Notes under the pieces: generated by a model
Databases searched by the model: none
What the model was told of the DNA's origin: nothing
The model's input: the letters and a program-made list of their open reading frames with translations, nothing else
Origin: Ignavibacteria bacterium UBA2373
GTDB lineage: Bacteria > Bacteroidota > Ignavibacteria > Kapaibacteriales > UBA961
Reading direction: 5' to 3'
Assembly (NCBI GenBank): GCA_002344005.1
Contig: DDTD01000007.1
Coordinates: forward strand, 1-36,654
DNA: 36,654 nt
Position numbers and translations under genes: made by a program
In this document: piece after piece, positions 8,490 through 16,310 of the stretch
Position numbering within the stretch: the stretch's first letter is position 1
How the letters are laid out: each line of letters starts with the position of its first letter

Positions 8490-9077
8490 ATGAATATTGC
8501 AATTTTCGGCGGAACATTCAATCCCGTCCACAATGTACATTGCCGCATAGTACAGCAATTTATGCAAGAGTATGCTCCCGCGCAAGTCCATGTTGTTCCC
8601 TGCGCACTTTCGCCTTTTAAGCAAGATCAGTATAAAGTAGCCGATGAACACAGAGTGGCAATGTTGGCATTAGCTTTCCAAGACCCGCGTATAATCATTG
8701 ATGACAGAGAATTACGGCGAGGCGGTATCTCTTATACTATTGATACCATACGAGAAATTCACAGAGAATATCCGCATGATGGCTTATATCTTATTATTGG
8801 GGGCGATCAGGCAAAACGCTTCGGGGAATGGAAGGAATATCAGGCGATTGCAGAATTATGCACCATAGTTGTAGCCGAGCGTCCCGATTATGGAGGTGCC
8901 GAACACTTATCAATGCTTCTCGGAATGAATGCACCCTACGTTACATTAGCGCATGAACTTTCTGATTACTCTTCAACAGAAATACGACAAAATATAGGCG
9001 AGAACAAAGATATTTCAGGCATTGTGCCCGCGGCTGTATATTCGTATATAGTTCACCATAATCTGTATCGGCAGTAA
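8490..9077 (+). CDS. nadD: Nicotinate-nucleotide adenylyltransferase
   Basis: NadD transfers AMP from ATP to nicotinate mononucleotide, giving deamido-NAD in NAD synthesis. The 195 residues have the family layout: N-terminal IAIFGGTFNPVH (residues 3-14), LYLIIGGDQAKRF mid-protein and the C-terminal SSTEIR signature. One oddity: the nucleotidyltransferase H-x-G-H motif reads H14-N-V-H17, with Val where Gly is almost invariant (codon gta, one base from gga). ATG 8490 starts at the family N-terminus; the frame is open 20 codons upstream, but that part runs through the nuoF terminator. It sits 63 bases after nuoF, and the terminator suggests separate transcription or read-through. Confidence 0.92.
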   Translation: MNIAIFGGTFNPVHNVHCRIVQQFMQEYAPAQVHVVPCALSPFKQDQYKVADEHRVAMLALAFQDPRIIIDDRELRRGGISYTIDTIREIHREYPHDGLYLIIGGDQAKRFGEWKEYQAIAELCTIVVAERPDYGGAEHLSMLLGMNAPYVTLAHELSDYSSTEIRQNIGENKDISGIVPAAVYSYIVHHNLYRQ

Positions 9078-9208
9078 AGAGATTTCGGGATAAAAACAGG
9101 ATTTCATTAGCACAAAAGCAATTATGAAAAATAATTAAGTTGGACAAGTCAAAAACTGTGTGCAATTTTGTAAGCAATATTGTCACATAATTTTGAAAGC
9201 CAACATAC

Positions 9209-10384
9209 TTGGACTCCCATAGTAGTAGTTCATCGTTAACTCCTTCGCATTCCGAAAAACGATTGTATGCACTTGATTTTGCACGATTTATTGCAATGAT
9301 AATGATGATGCAAGGTCATACTTTAGATGCTTTAGTTTCTTCCTCCGTTCTTGATCCATCCTTATTTCCCTGGAATATATGGACATATATTCGTGGATTG
9401 ACCGCACCTGTCTTTTTAATGGTATCGGGCGCAGTTCATGTTTTTGTGTTAAAACGTCAAGGGGATGGTTCTCTTACCAACAAGACAATTCAACGCCGAC
9501 TTACATGGGGATTAACCATACTTGGTCTGGGCTATTTAATGATGTTTCCTGCCAGTAGGATTGTTGATTTACCTTTTGTTTCGTCCAAAGCATGGCACTA
9601 TGTGTTGCAAGTGAATATATTGCAATTAACGGGCGTATCATTGCTTTTACTTTTGCTTACGGCATTCTTTACAAAAAGCAATGCGCGTCTTGGCTTGACA
9701 TCGTTTATGATAGCACTCAGTATTTTTCTGGCATCACCGGCAATCCATGCGCTTTCTTTGCAAGGATATATGCCACTATTATTATCAAATTATGTGTCTT
9801 TTGCCAATGGGTCTTTGTTCCCGATTTTCCCCTATTCGGGATTTTTATTTATTGGTGTTGCCATTGGAGCATTTTTAGAACAATATAGAGCAAGTGAACG
9901 CAATCATATTATCAAAAAATACGGTGTGCGGTATGGGCTTTTCTTCTGGATTGCGGCAGCAGTTAATGAAGGATTTTTCCAAATAGTACTTGGTGAACAA
10001 ATTCCCGGGCAGATGAGTCCCACAATGATGTTCTCACGGATTGGCTTTGTGCTGATGTTCTTCTCTTTATGCGCTGTTGCCATAGAAAAACTCTCTCAAT
10101 GGAAGGAACATTTTGTATTCTTCAGCGGTAAATCATTAGGAATCTATATGATTCATTTATTCCTTATTTATGGTACACCGTGGTCTTTTGGACTTGCTTC
10201 ATTTTATGCCAAGCAAACATCACTTGAATTTGGTATTACCCTTGCGATTGCCGTTATTTTTAGCACATTAGGACTTATCGCTCTCGGCACACATATCAAA
10301 GAACGAGCCACAGGACGATCCGAAAAAGTACTCAAATATGGTATCAGAACAGCCATCACATATTTACTTTTGGTAGGATTGTAA
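9209..10384 (+). CDS. DUF1624/acyltransferase-like integral membrane protein
   Basis: Polytopic membrane protein of 391 residues with about ten hydrophobic segments. The N-terminal pattern RLYALDFARFIAMIMMMQGH (residues 18-37) matches the first helix of the DUF1624/HGSNAT-like and acyltransferase-3 families, which transfer acyl groups from the cytoplasm to extracytoplasmic sugars. His37 is the candidate catalytic residue. The substrate is unknown. No ATG precedes the conserved helix, so the start is taken as TTG 9209; an in-frame stop lies at 9194. TTG codon 19 is an alternative. A TAATTTTG box at 9188-9195 would make the message nearly leaderless. The gene converges with the hydrolase gene across a bidirectional terminator. 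Confidence 0.8.
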   Translation: MDSHSSSSSLTPSHSEKRLYALDFARFIAMIMMMQGHTLDALVSSSVLDPSLFPWNIWTYIRGLTAPVFLMVSGAVHVFVLKRQGDGSLTNKTIQRRLTWGLTILGLGYLMMFPASRIVDLPFVSSKAWHYVLQVNILQLTGVSLLLLLLTAFFTKSNARLGLTSFMIALSIFLASPAIHALSLQGYMPLLLSNYVSFANGSLFPIFPYSGFLFIGVAIGAFLEQYRASERNHIIKKYGVRYGLFFWIAAAVNEGFFQIVLGEQIPGQMSPTMMFSRIGFVLMFFSLCAVAIEKLSQWKEHFVFFSGKSLGIYMIHLFLIYGTPWSFGLASFYAKQTSLEFGITLAIAVIFSTLGLIALGTHIKERATGRSEKVLKYGIRTAITYLLLVGL

Positions 10385-10442
10385 TGCTTAGGTAAATACT
10401 TTTTACACTTGCTTTGACCACAGAAGACATAGTACGAACAAC

Positions 10443-10476
10443 AAAAAAGCACTCCTATAATAGCGAGTGCTTTTTT
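10443..10476. terminator. Bidirectional terminator between convergent genes
   Basis: A perfect 12-bp inverted repeat, AAAAAAGCACTC (10443-10454) and its complement (10465-10476), encloses a 10-base loop, with A-runs and T-runs on the two flanks. It lies between the plus-strand membrane protein gene and the minus-strand hydrolase gene and can serve both. Confidence 0.9.
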
Positions 10477-10496
10477 TTCAAAACCATAATACAATA

Positions 10497-11189
10497 TCAA
10501 CGTTCAATAAAATCCGTAATAATCGAAGCCCAAAGAGCAGTGCGTATTTTTTCTAATGGATGAAATGAACCCGGCAACACATAAAATTCGCTTTGGGGAT
10601 TGCAGCGAGCAAGTTTTTCCGTTTCATCCACAGAAACAGTGATATCTTTTTCCGCTACACCGATAGACAGACGAGCAGTAATCATTTGTATATCTTCAGA
10701 TGTCAAAGGCATAGTATTTCCTAAATGCACCATCATTTCAGCAGTGTTAGCCAAGACATTTTTCCAATCATGTTTTGCATGTCTTTTTTCTAAAACCTGA
10801 GCAAATGCCGGCACTTTCGACTGTATTATTTCCGGCTGCAACTTTGGTATTTCATTCATTGCATAATCGGCACTCCAAAAGAATTTAGTGCCTAAAGTAA
10901 TAACTGATTCAATCAATTCAGGATAATGACGAGCACAATATAAACCAACATATCCCCCCATACTATATCCTATGATGTGACATGATTGCAGGGAATTATC
11001 TTTTATAAAATTATTAACATTTTCAGCAAAATGTTCAATTCTATAATGACGATGTGTGGTTTGTCCTGTTCCATGACCCTCAAAATCACAGGTAAATACT
11101 TCATAATTTTTTTCGAGTAGTGTGATGAGAGTGTCAAATTGTTGTGCTGAACCTAATGCTCCATGCAATAAGAGAAGTTTCTTTTTCAT
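10497..11189 (-). CDS. Alpha/beta hydrolase
   Basis: Cytoplasmic alpha/beta-hydrolase-fold enzyme of 230 residues. The oxyanion segment LLLHGALGS lies at residues 6-14, and the nucleophile elbow GYSMGG places Ser76. The likely acid is Asp182 and the base His210 in PGSFHPLE. The closest general resemblance is to MenH/BioH-like small hydrolases, but the substrate cannot be read from the sequence. Its ATG overlaps the stop of the rhodanese gene as ATGA, so it is the third gene of a J-domain, rhodanese, hydrolase operon. Confidence 0.85.
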   Translation of the reverse strand: MKKKLLLLHGALGSAQQFDTLITLLEKNYEVFTCDFEGHGTGQTTHRHYRIEHFAENVNNFIKDNSLQSCHIIGYSMGGYVGLYCARHYPELIESVITLGTKFFWSADYAMNEIPKLQPEIIQSKVPAFAQVLEKRHAKHDWKNVLANTAEMMVHLGNTMPLTSEDIQMITARLSIGVAEKDITVSVDETEKLARCNPQSEFYVLPGSFHPLEKIRTALWASIITDFIER

Positions 11190-11845
11190 TTTTGTTCCTG
11201 TTTATTTTTCCATTCAGTGTAGCCACCTAAATAAATATACACTTTAGAAAATCCAAATTGGATGAGTTTTTCGGATAGATCATGGCTTAAATCACATTGA
11301 CCACCACCGCAGAACACGACAATTCTCACATCTTTAGGCAATCCGAGAATATACGGAATATGTTTTTCAAAATCTAGAGGGAAGATGTTTTTTGCACGTG
11401 GAATACTCCCTTCCGCAAACTCATGTTCATTACGTGCATCGAAAAACAATACACTTTCATCTGTATTTAATCGCAAAACTTGTTGATATGTTACCGCCAA
11501 TGCTTTTTTTGTATTTTGCTCTTGTTGTTCAGTTATCTGCGGTGGCGGCGATACTTGCTTAGTAGTATTTTTCCGAGAAGTATCTTTTACCTCAACCGTA
11601 TTTGACCGCGTTGGCACATTCACAGCCGTAGTACCTTGTTCAGTTGAAGCCGGCAATTGCCCAATATTAGTGTCTTTAGGCGACTTAGCAAACAGATCAT
11701 CATCGGTAACAGAAGATAACACAACTTCTTCACGCAACCACGGCAGTCGTGTTTTTGCATCACGAACAAAAGCATTATACATCAGCCCTGCGATTGTAGA
11801 AAATGCTACAATGATAAGTATTTCATATCCTAAACGTGTTTTCAT
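11186..11845 (-). CDS. Membrane-anchored rhodanese-domain protein
   Basis: 219 residues: one N-terminal transmembrane helix (about residues 6-25), a hydrophilic Ser/Thr/Gln-rich linker (about 45-115) and a C-terminal rhodanese domain (118-213). The DARNEHEF motif lies at 136-143, and the active-site loop starts at Cys179 in FCGGGQCDLSH. A second cysteine (Cys184) in the loop replaces the usual pattern and could form a disulfide or persulfide pair; this is inference. The topology (short N-terminus followed by one helix) suggests the rhodanese domain lies outside the cytoplasm. It is 13 bases downstream of the J-domain gene and overlaps the hydrolase start. Confidence 0.87.
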   Translation of the reverse strand: MKTRLGYEILIIVAFSTIAGLMYNAFVRDAKTRLPWLREEVVLSSVTDDDLFAKSPKDTNIGQLPASTEQGTTAVNVPTRSNTVEVKDTSRKNTTKQVSPPPQITEQQEQNTKKALAVTYQQVLRLNTDESVLFFDARNEHEFAEGSIPRAKNIFPLDFEKHIPYILGLPKDVRIVVFCGGGQCDLSHDLSEKLIQFGFSKVYIYLGGYTEWKNKQEQK

Positions 11846-11858
11846 GATATCTCGATAA

Positions 11859-12260
11859 TTAAAATTTGCGAATTTTTTTAATGTATTGATATGCTATATT
11901 AATATCTTGACTGCGCTTTCTTGCAATATCTTGGATTGCAGAAGATTGTTGAGCAACGGCATCCGGATGAAATTCTTTCATCAATAGTCTATATTTAGCT
12001 CTCACTTCATCGTTGGTGGCTGTTATTGGTAAACCCAGAACAGCGAATGCCCTATCTTTTTCTGTTTGTATGCGATTCTTCGATGTATTGTTTTTCGCTG
12101 CGCGGGAGCCGAACGTTGAATGAGCGGCTTCGTCAATTGCCTTACGCAACTCATCGTCCTCAGTATCAATCAACTCCTCAAAAGTTGAAGACTCAGTGAT
12201 TGATGATTGTGAACGAGCAAAACGTTTAACTCTGTCCCATAGCTGCCCCATGCTCTTCAA
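11859..12260 (-). CDS. J-domain (DnaJ-like) protein
   Basis: A 133-residue protein whose C-terminal half is a J domain (about residues 69-130) with the HPD motif at 98-100 (KEFHPDAV), which stimulates an Hsp70 ATPase. There is no Gly/Phe region or zinc-finger domain, so it is a class III-type cochaperone. The N-terminal ~60 residues are acidic and Ser-rich and not recognised. ATG 12251 (residue 4) is an alternative start. It is first in the three-gene operon and divergent from ffh. Confidence 0.85.
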   Translation of the reverse strand: MKSMGQLWDRVKRFARSQSSITESSTFEELIDTEDDELRKAIDEAAHSTFGSRAAKNNTSKNRIQTEKDRAFAVLGLPITATNDEVRAKYRLLMKEFHPDAVAQQSSAIQDIARKRSQDINIAYQYIKKIRKF

Positions 12261-12354
12261 ATTATGGTTAATATTTGGAAATAGTTTGAGTTTTCACTCA
12301 TTTGTCACCATAGACGGATACGCCATAAGATAGTCTAAATCATCATAGTATCCA

Positions 12355-12384
12355 TTGTCAGGTTAAGCAAAATACGTATTTTTG
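12355..12384 (+). promoter_or_regulatory. Promoter of ffh (Bacteroidota type)
   Basis: TTG at 12355-12357, 19 bases, then TATTTTTG at 12377-12384. This matches the TTG/TTTG -33 and TAnnTTTG -7 elements of Bacteroidota primary sigma promoters. The predicted start is near 12391, giving a leader of about 23 bases to the ffh ATG. The same arrangement occurs before the tRNA at the window end. Confidence 0.75.
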
Positions 12385-12413
12385 CAGTTCTTTGAACGAA
12401 ATTTACCAAAAAA

Positions 12414-13751
12414 ATGTTTGAATCGCTACAGTCACGTCTTGAGCAAGCCCTTAAAAAAATGCGGGGGCAAGCCAAAATAACTGAAGAAAATATAGAAGAA
12501 GCAATAAAAGAGATCCGAACCGCTTTTCTTGATGCGGATGTGAATTTTGCAGTCGTCAAAAAATTCATTGAAGATATCAAAGCTAAAGCTGTGGGTATGG
12601 AGGTAAAAGGTAATCTTCTGCCGGGGCAATTAGTTGTCAAAGTAGTCTATGATGAGCTTGTAGAGTTGATGGGGGCACAAAAGAGTGAATTACTTTATGC
12701 CCGTTCAGGTCCAACGATTATCCTTGTCGCCGGTTTACAAGGTTCAGGAAAAACAACATTTTGCGGAAAATTATCTGTTTATTTGAAGAAAAAAGGTCGT
12801 CAGCCCCTTTTGGTAGCTGCCGATATTTATCGTCCGGCGGCTATTGAACAGCTCAAGGTATTGGGACAGCAAGCAAATGTTCCGGTGTTTACGGTTGAAA
12901 ATGCCAATCCGCGTCAAATAGCATCTGATTCACTCCAATATGCACGCAAGTATAACCGCGATGTTATCATTGTTGATACGGCAGGTCGTCTAACGATTGA
13001 CGAAGAGATGATGAATGAAGTAGAAGATATTTCTAAACTTCTCAATCCTGTCGAAACTTTGTTCGTGTGCGATGCCATGACCGGACAAGATGCCGTTAAT
13101 ACCGCAAAAGCATTTCATGAGCGATTAAATCTTACAGGCGTGGTGCTGACCAAACTTGATGGTGACACTCGAGGCGGAGCAGCTCTCTCCATACGAACTG
13201 TTGTCGGTAAACCAATTAAATTTGTCGGTATCGGCGAAAAAATTGATGCTCTCGAATTATTCCATCCTGAGCGTATAGCATCACGCATATTAGGCATGGG
13301 TGATATTCTCACTCTTGTTGAAAAAGCGCAGTCAGAAATAGATGAAAAAGAAGCTGCGAAATTAGAAGAAAAGATTCGTAAAAATGAATTTAATCTTCAA
13401 GACTTCTTAGAGCAATTAAAAGTAATTAAACGTATGGGGTCGCTCAAAGACCTTCTCGGAATGATTCCGGGTATGGATTCGGCAATGCGAAATGTACAGA
13501 TAGACGATAAGGCTTTCTCAAAAGTAGAAGCAATCATTTTTTCCATGACAAAAGAAGAGCGTTCCAACCCTAAAATTATCAATGGTGGACGCAGACGTAG
13601 AATTGCACTTGGCAGCGGTTCCTCTATTCAGGATGTGAATCGTTTGTTGAAGCAATTTGAGGACATGCAAAAAATGATGAAGATGATGACAAAAGGAAAT
13701 ATGGCATCTAAGATGCGTAATTTCAAAATGCCAACCGGTTTCAGACGCTGA
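12414..13751 (+). CDS. ffh: Signal recognition particle GTPase Ffh
   Basis: Ffh (SRP54) binds 4.5S RNA and signal sequences of nascent membrane proteins and delivers ribosomes to FtsY. The 445 residues show an N domain (1-95), a G domain with P-loop GLQGSGKTT (107-115), DTAGRL and TKLDGD nucleotide motifs, and a Met-rich M domain from about 325, with GGRRRRIALGSGSSIQDVNRLL for RNA and signal binding and QKMMKMM near the end. Length and order are normal. ATG 12414 has a clear upstream promoter but no Shine-Dalgarno sequence. A terminator-like hairpin overlaps the stop codon. Confidence 0.98.
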   Translation: MFESLQSRLEQALKKMRGQAKITEENIEEAIKEIRTAFLDADVNFAVVKKFIEDIKAKAVGMEVKGNLLPGQLVVKVVYDELVELMGAQKSELLYARSGPTIILVAGLQGSGKTTFCGKLSVYLKKKGRQPLLVAADIYRPAAIEQLKVLGQQANVPVFTVENANPRQIASDSLQYARKYNRDVIIVDTAGRLTIDEEMMNEVEDISKLLNPVETLFVCDAMTGQDAVNTAKAFHERLNLTGVVLTKLDGDTRGGAALSIRTVVGKPIKFVGIGEKIDALELFHPERIASRILGMGDILTLVEKAQSEIDEKEAAKLEEKIRKNEFNLQDFLEQLKVIKRMGSLKDLLGMIPGMDSAMRNVQIDDKAFSKVEAIIFSMTKEERSNPKIINGGRRRRIALGSGSSIQDVNRLLKQFEDMQKMMKMMTKGNMASKMRNFKMPTGFRR

Positions 13752-13766
13752 AATACCGGATTTTTT
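13735..13766 (+). terminator. Terminator-like hairpin over the ffh stop codon
   Basis: CCGGTTTCAG (13735-13744) can pair with CTGAAA..CCGG (13748-13759, 2-base bulge) around a 3-base loop, followed by six T (13761-13766). The ffh stop (13749-13751) lies in the 3' arm. It may attenuate read-through into rpsP. Confidence 0.5.
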
Positions 13767-13794
13767 CACAATTAAACCAGAGTAGGGTATCTCC

Positions 13795-14187
13795 ATGGTT
13801 AAACTACGTTTGCGCCGCAAAGGTCGCAAAAAAGCTGCTTTTTATGATATTGTAGCAGTTGACGGTCGCACACGCCGCGATGGTGCATTTATTGAGCGTA
13901 TCGGATATTTTAATCCGCTTACCTCGCCTTCCACAATCAATATTGATCACTCACGTGCTCTCTATTGGCTCAATAATGGTGCACAACCAACAGATGTGGT
14001 TAATGCATTATTAAGCTATGACGGCGTATTATTACGTCGCCACTTAGGATTCAAAAATGCTTCTCCGGAAGTTATTGAAGAATCTGTTGAAAAACATAAA
14101 GCAAATGCTGCAAAACGTTATGTTGTCAATAAACAAAAACGCAAAGAGCGTAAAGCAAAAAAAGCTGCCGCTGCCAAAAGTGAATAA
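13795..14187 (+). CDS. rpsP: 30S ribosomal protein S16
   Basis: Small-subunit ribosomal protein of 130 residues. The N-terminus MVKLRLRRKGRKKAAFYDIVAVDGR and the segment ERIGYFNPLT are typical of S16. The C-terminal ~45 residues form a basic, Ala/Lys-rich tail (KRKERKAKKAAAAKSE) longer than in E. coli S16 (82 residues) and common in related phyla. It lies 43 bases after ffh and is followed by its own terminator. rimM and trmD, often adjacent in other bacteria, are absent here. Confidence 0.97.
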   Translation: MVKLRLRRKGRKKAAFYDIVAVDGRTRRDGAFIERIGYFNPLTSPSTINIDHSRALYWLNNGAQPTDVVNALLSYDGVLLRRHLGFKNASPEVIEESVEKHKANAAKRYVVNKQKRKERKAKKAAAAKSE

Positions 14188-14217
14188 TAACTTTCGTTAA
14201 ATTATCACAATAATTAC

Positions 14218-14251
14218 AAAGGCGATTCCTTTAGGTGTCGCCTTTATTTTT
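14218..14251 (+). terminator. Rho-independent terminator after rpsP
   Basis: An 8-bp perfect stem AAAGGCGA (14218-14225) with TCGCCTTT (14238-14245) encloses a 12-base loop, followed by a T-rich tract. It lies 31 bases beyond the rpsP stop. Confidence 0.85.
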
Positions 14252-14281
14252 ATATTCAAACAAATTGCCAAGTTCTCTCAC

Positions 14282-15175
14282 ATGTTTCATCAAATTGATT
14301 CTGCTTTTTTTAAGCAAATAAAAAAACATATAAGCATTGATAGACAAAACATCTATGTTTCGAATGAACTTTATCAATCAGCACAAACATGGCTTCTATC
14401 TCATTGTATTGCAGCACAATTAACTGATACCCTTGGAAATAATAATCCCTACGATTGTATCATTATCTCACATGAAGATAACAGCCAAGACATATTTACC
14501 ACTCTAAAAAAAATACCTGCTACATCGGATTGTCAATATATTCTTCTGTGTGATAATCCAACAATAATGGAAAATGCTCTCAGTTCTTTCTTTGAGACAG
14601 CTGCATATCATAAAATATCGGAACAATGCCTTATTGTGAATAAACAAATTTCTGAATGGGAAAGAATTGAAAAAATAGCCGATTATTGTTATCATCATAT
14701 TATTCCATCAAAAGATAATGATCAGCAAGACGGAGAACAAATTTTACGTGATGGCTATGGTTTATGTGGTAGCAGTTCACGTGCAGCGAAGTTTCTTGCT
14801 CAATATTATGGATTTAATGCAAAAGTCGCAACATTCCGCATGGAAGGGTTGCCATTCGGAAGAGGTGAAAAAAAATGGGATACTCACACCGTGTGCGAAA
14901 TTCAAAAAGCAACAGACAGACAATGGATTGTGTGCGATGCAATGGCTAATATTTGTTACCCATATTCATTAAAGGAGTTATTACATAATCCAATGCTTGC
15001 GGATGAATATAGAGAAAAAATTAACTTTCAACCTGATGAACGATGGATAAATCGTAAATATGATTGGTATTCTACGACAAAAGCATATAGACTTGCTGTA
15101 TCAATGAAATATCCTAAAGTTTGGTATAGCCAATTAAAAAAATATGTTCAGAAAGTTATTAGAACTCATCAATAA
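14282..15175 (+). CDS. Transglutaminase-like cysteine protease-fold protein
   Basis: A 297-residue protein with no signal peptide. Residues ~125-235 resemble a transglutaminase-like core: Cys162 in DGYGLCGSSSRAAK, His202 in WDTHTVCEI and Asp219 in WIVCDAMAN give a Cys-His-Asp triad in the right order. The N-terminal ~120 residues (YDCIIISHED, YILLCDNPTIMENALSSFF) are not recognised and could be a small alpha/beta domain. Enzyme type (protease, amidase or acyl transfer) and substrate are unknown. It starts 31 bases after the rpsP terminator, with no clear promoter, and its stop is 5 bases from the stop of the convergent LolD-type gene. Confidence 0.72.
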   Translation: MFHQIDSAFFKQIKKHISIDRQNIYVSNELYQSAQTWLLSHCIAAQLTDTLGNNNPYDCIIISHEDNSQDIFTTLKKIPATSDCQYILLCDNPTIMENALSSFFETAAYHKISEQCLIVNKQISEWERIEKIADYCYHHIIPSKDNDQQDGEQILRDGYGLCGSSSRAAKFLAQYYGFNAKVATFRMEGLPFGRGEKKWDTHTVCEIQKATDRQWIVCDAMANICYPYSLKELLHNPMLADEYREKINFQPDERWINRKYDWYSTTKAYRLAVSMKYPKVWYSQLKKYVQKVIRTHQ

Positions 15176-15180
15176 AACAA

Positions 15181-15870
15181 TTACTCAACTATTTTACCAT
15201 CTTTCATCACCAAAATTCTATCAGCCAATGAAGCCACTTGCTGACTGTGCGTGGCAACAATACAGGTTACATTATACTCTCGACGCACACTTTGCAATAA
15301 TTCAAGTACAGATTCTGTATTTGCTGTATCGAGGTTTCCGGTCGGTTCATCGGCAAGTAATAGCTGCGGTTTATTAATTAAAGCACGAGCAATAGCAACA
15401 CGTTGCTGCTCTCCACCGGATAACTCAGACGGTTTATGATTTTCTCGATGACTTACTCCTACCCTCTCCATCAATATTTTCGCGTCGGCTAAGCATTCTT
15501 GTTTTGAAATTCCAGCCAATAATCGCGGCATCATTACATTTTCAATAGCACTAAATTCAGGTAATAAATGATGAAATTGAAAAATAAAACCAATGTACGC
15601 ATTACGAAGTTGGGTCTGTATTTTTTTTGATAATAAAGGATATGAATAATTATGTGATTCCAGAGATAATGCAATTGTACCGCTGTCGGCAGTATCAAGC
15701 AATCCTATAAGATGAAGCAAGGTACTTTTGCCGGCACCCGATGGTCCGACAAGAGCAAGAAATTCACCTTTGTTTACAGAAAAATTGATACCTGATAGCA
15801 CTGGTCGGTCACCTTTATTTTCAAGAGAATAACTTTTAGTAATCTCATGAATTTGCAAAATAGTATTCAT
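15181..15870 (-). CDS. lolD: LolD-type ABC transporter ATP-binding protein
   Basis: Cytoplasmic ATPase of the MacB/LolD/FtsE class, 229 residues. Walker A GPSGAGKST is at 42-50, the Q-loop in GFIFQFHHLLPEF, the signature is LSGGEQQR, Walker B is LLLADEPTGNLD and the H-loop VATHS. In LolCDE this subunit powers release of lipoproteins from the inner membrane; no permease gene is adjacent, so the substrate is inferred only from family resemblance. Its ATG overlaps the ruvX stop as ATGA. MacB-like export is the main alternative. Confidence 0.87.
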   Translation of the reverse strand: MNTILQIHEITKSYSLENKGDRPVLSGINFSVNKGEFLALVGPSGAGKSTLLHLIGLLDTADSGTIALSLESHNYSYPLLSKKIQTQLRNAYIGFIFQFHHLLPEFSAIENVMMPRLLAGISKQECLADAKILMERVGVSHRENHKPSELSGGEQQRVAIARALINKPQLLLADEPTGNLDTANTESVLELLQSVRREYNVTCIVATHSQQVASLADRILVMKDGKIVE

Positions 15871-16310
15871 GTGTTTCTTTGTAAATCATCAAGAAAATTT
15901 CTTAAAATAACTGCTGCTGCAATCATATCCTTTTGCCCTTTTTCTTGACGTTTCTTTTTAGCTTTTTTTGTAACAGCCATAGTCACAAATGCTTCACGCG
16001 TTGAATAAGATTCATCAAATTCGATAATAGGAATAGAAAGAACAATCCGTAAACCTTCAATAAATGATGCAATTAATTTTGCCATTGCAGTCATTTCATC
16101 ATTATGCGACAAAGGCATACCGACTACCAATACATCAATACGGTCATTTTCAAGTTGCTTGCCGATACGTTCATACAGATCTTCTTTGGTTGCATCAAAA
16201 AATAAGCGAGGCGTTACGGCAACATGATATTCATCACAAGTCGCATACCCTATTCGTTTTGTTCCTACATCAAGTGCAGCTATACGCTTACCCTTTAAAT
16301 CAGCACTCAT
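15867..16310 (-). CDS. ruvX: Putative pre-16S rRNA nuclease / Holliday junction resolvase YqgF
   Basis: RNase H-fold YqgF/RuvX family protein of 147 residues, implicated in 16S rRNA 5' maturation. The family motifs are present: ALDVGTKRIG with Asp14, LVVGMPL, the FDESYST segment with the catalytic Glu, and KDMIAAAVIL with the last Asp. The gene is joined by ATGA overlaps to the PorZ-like gene before it and the LolD-type gene after it, so all three are probably translationally coupled. Confidence 0.93.
   Translation of the reverse strand: MSADLKGKRIAALDVGTKRIGYATCDEYHVAVTPRLFFDATKEDLYERIGKQLENDRIDVLVVGMPLSHNDEMTAMAKLIASFIEGLRIVLSIPIIEFDESYSTREAFVTMAVTKKAKKKRQEKGQKDMIAAAVILRNFLDDLQRNT

Noticed and set aside
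9139..9195. Possible promoter TTG(9168)-N17-TAATTTTG before the DUF1624-like gene, and a 13-base likeness (TTGG-A/T-CAAGTCA) to 28660-28675
   Set aside because: The spacing is 2 bases short of the window consensus and the start codon itself is uncertain; the short likeness is within chance for AT-rich DNA.
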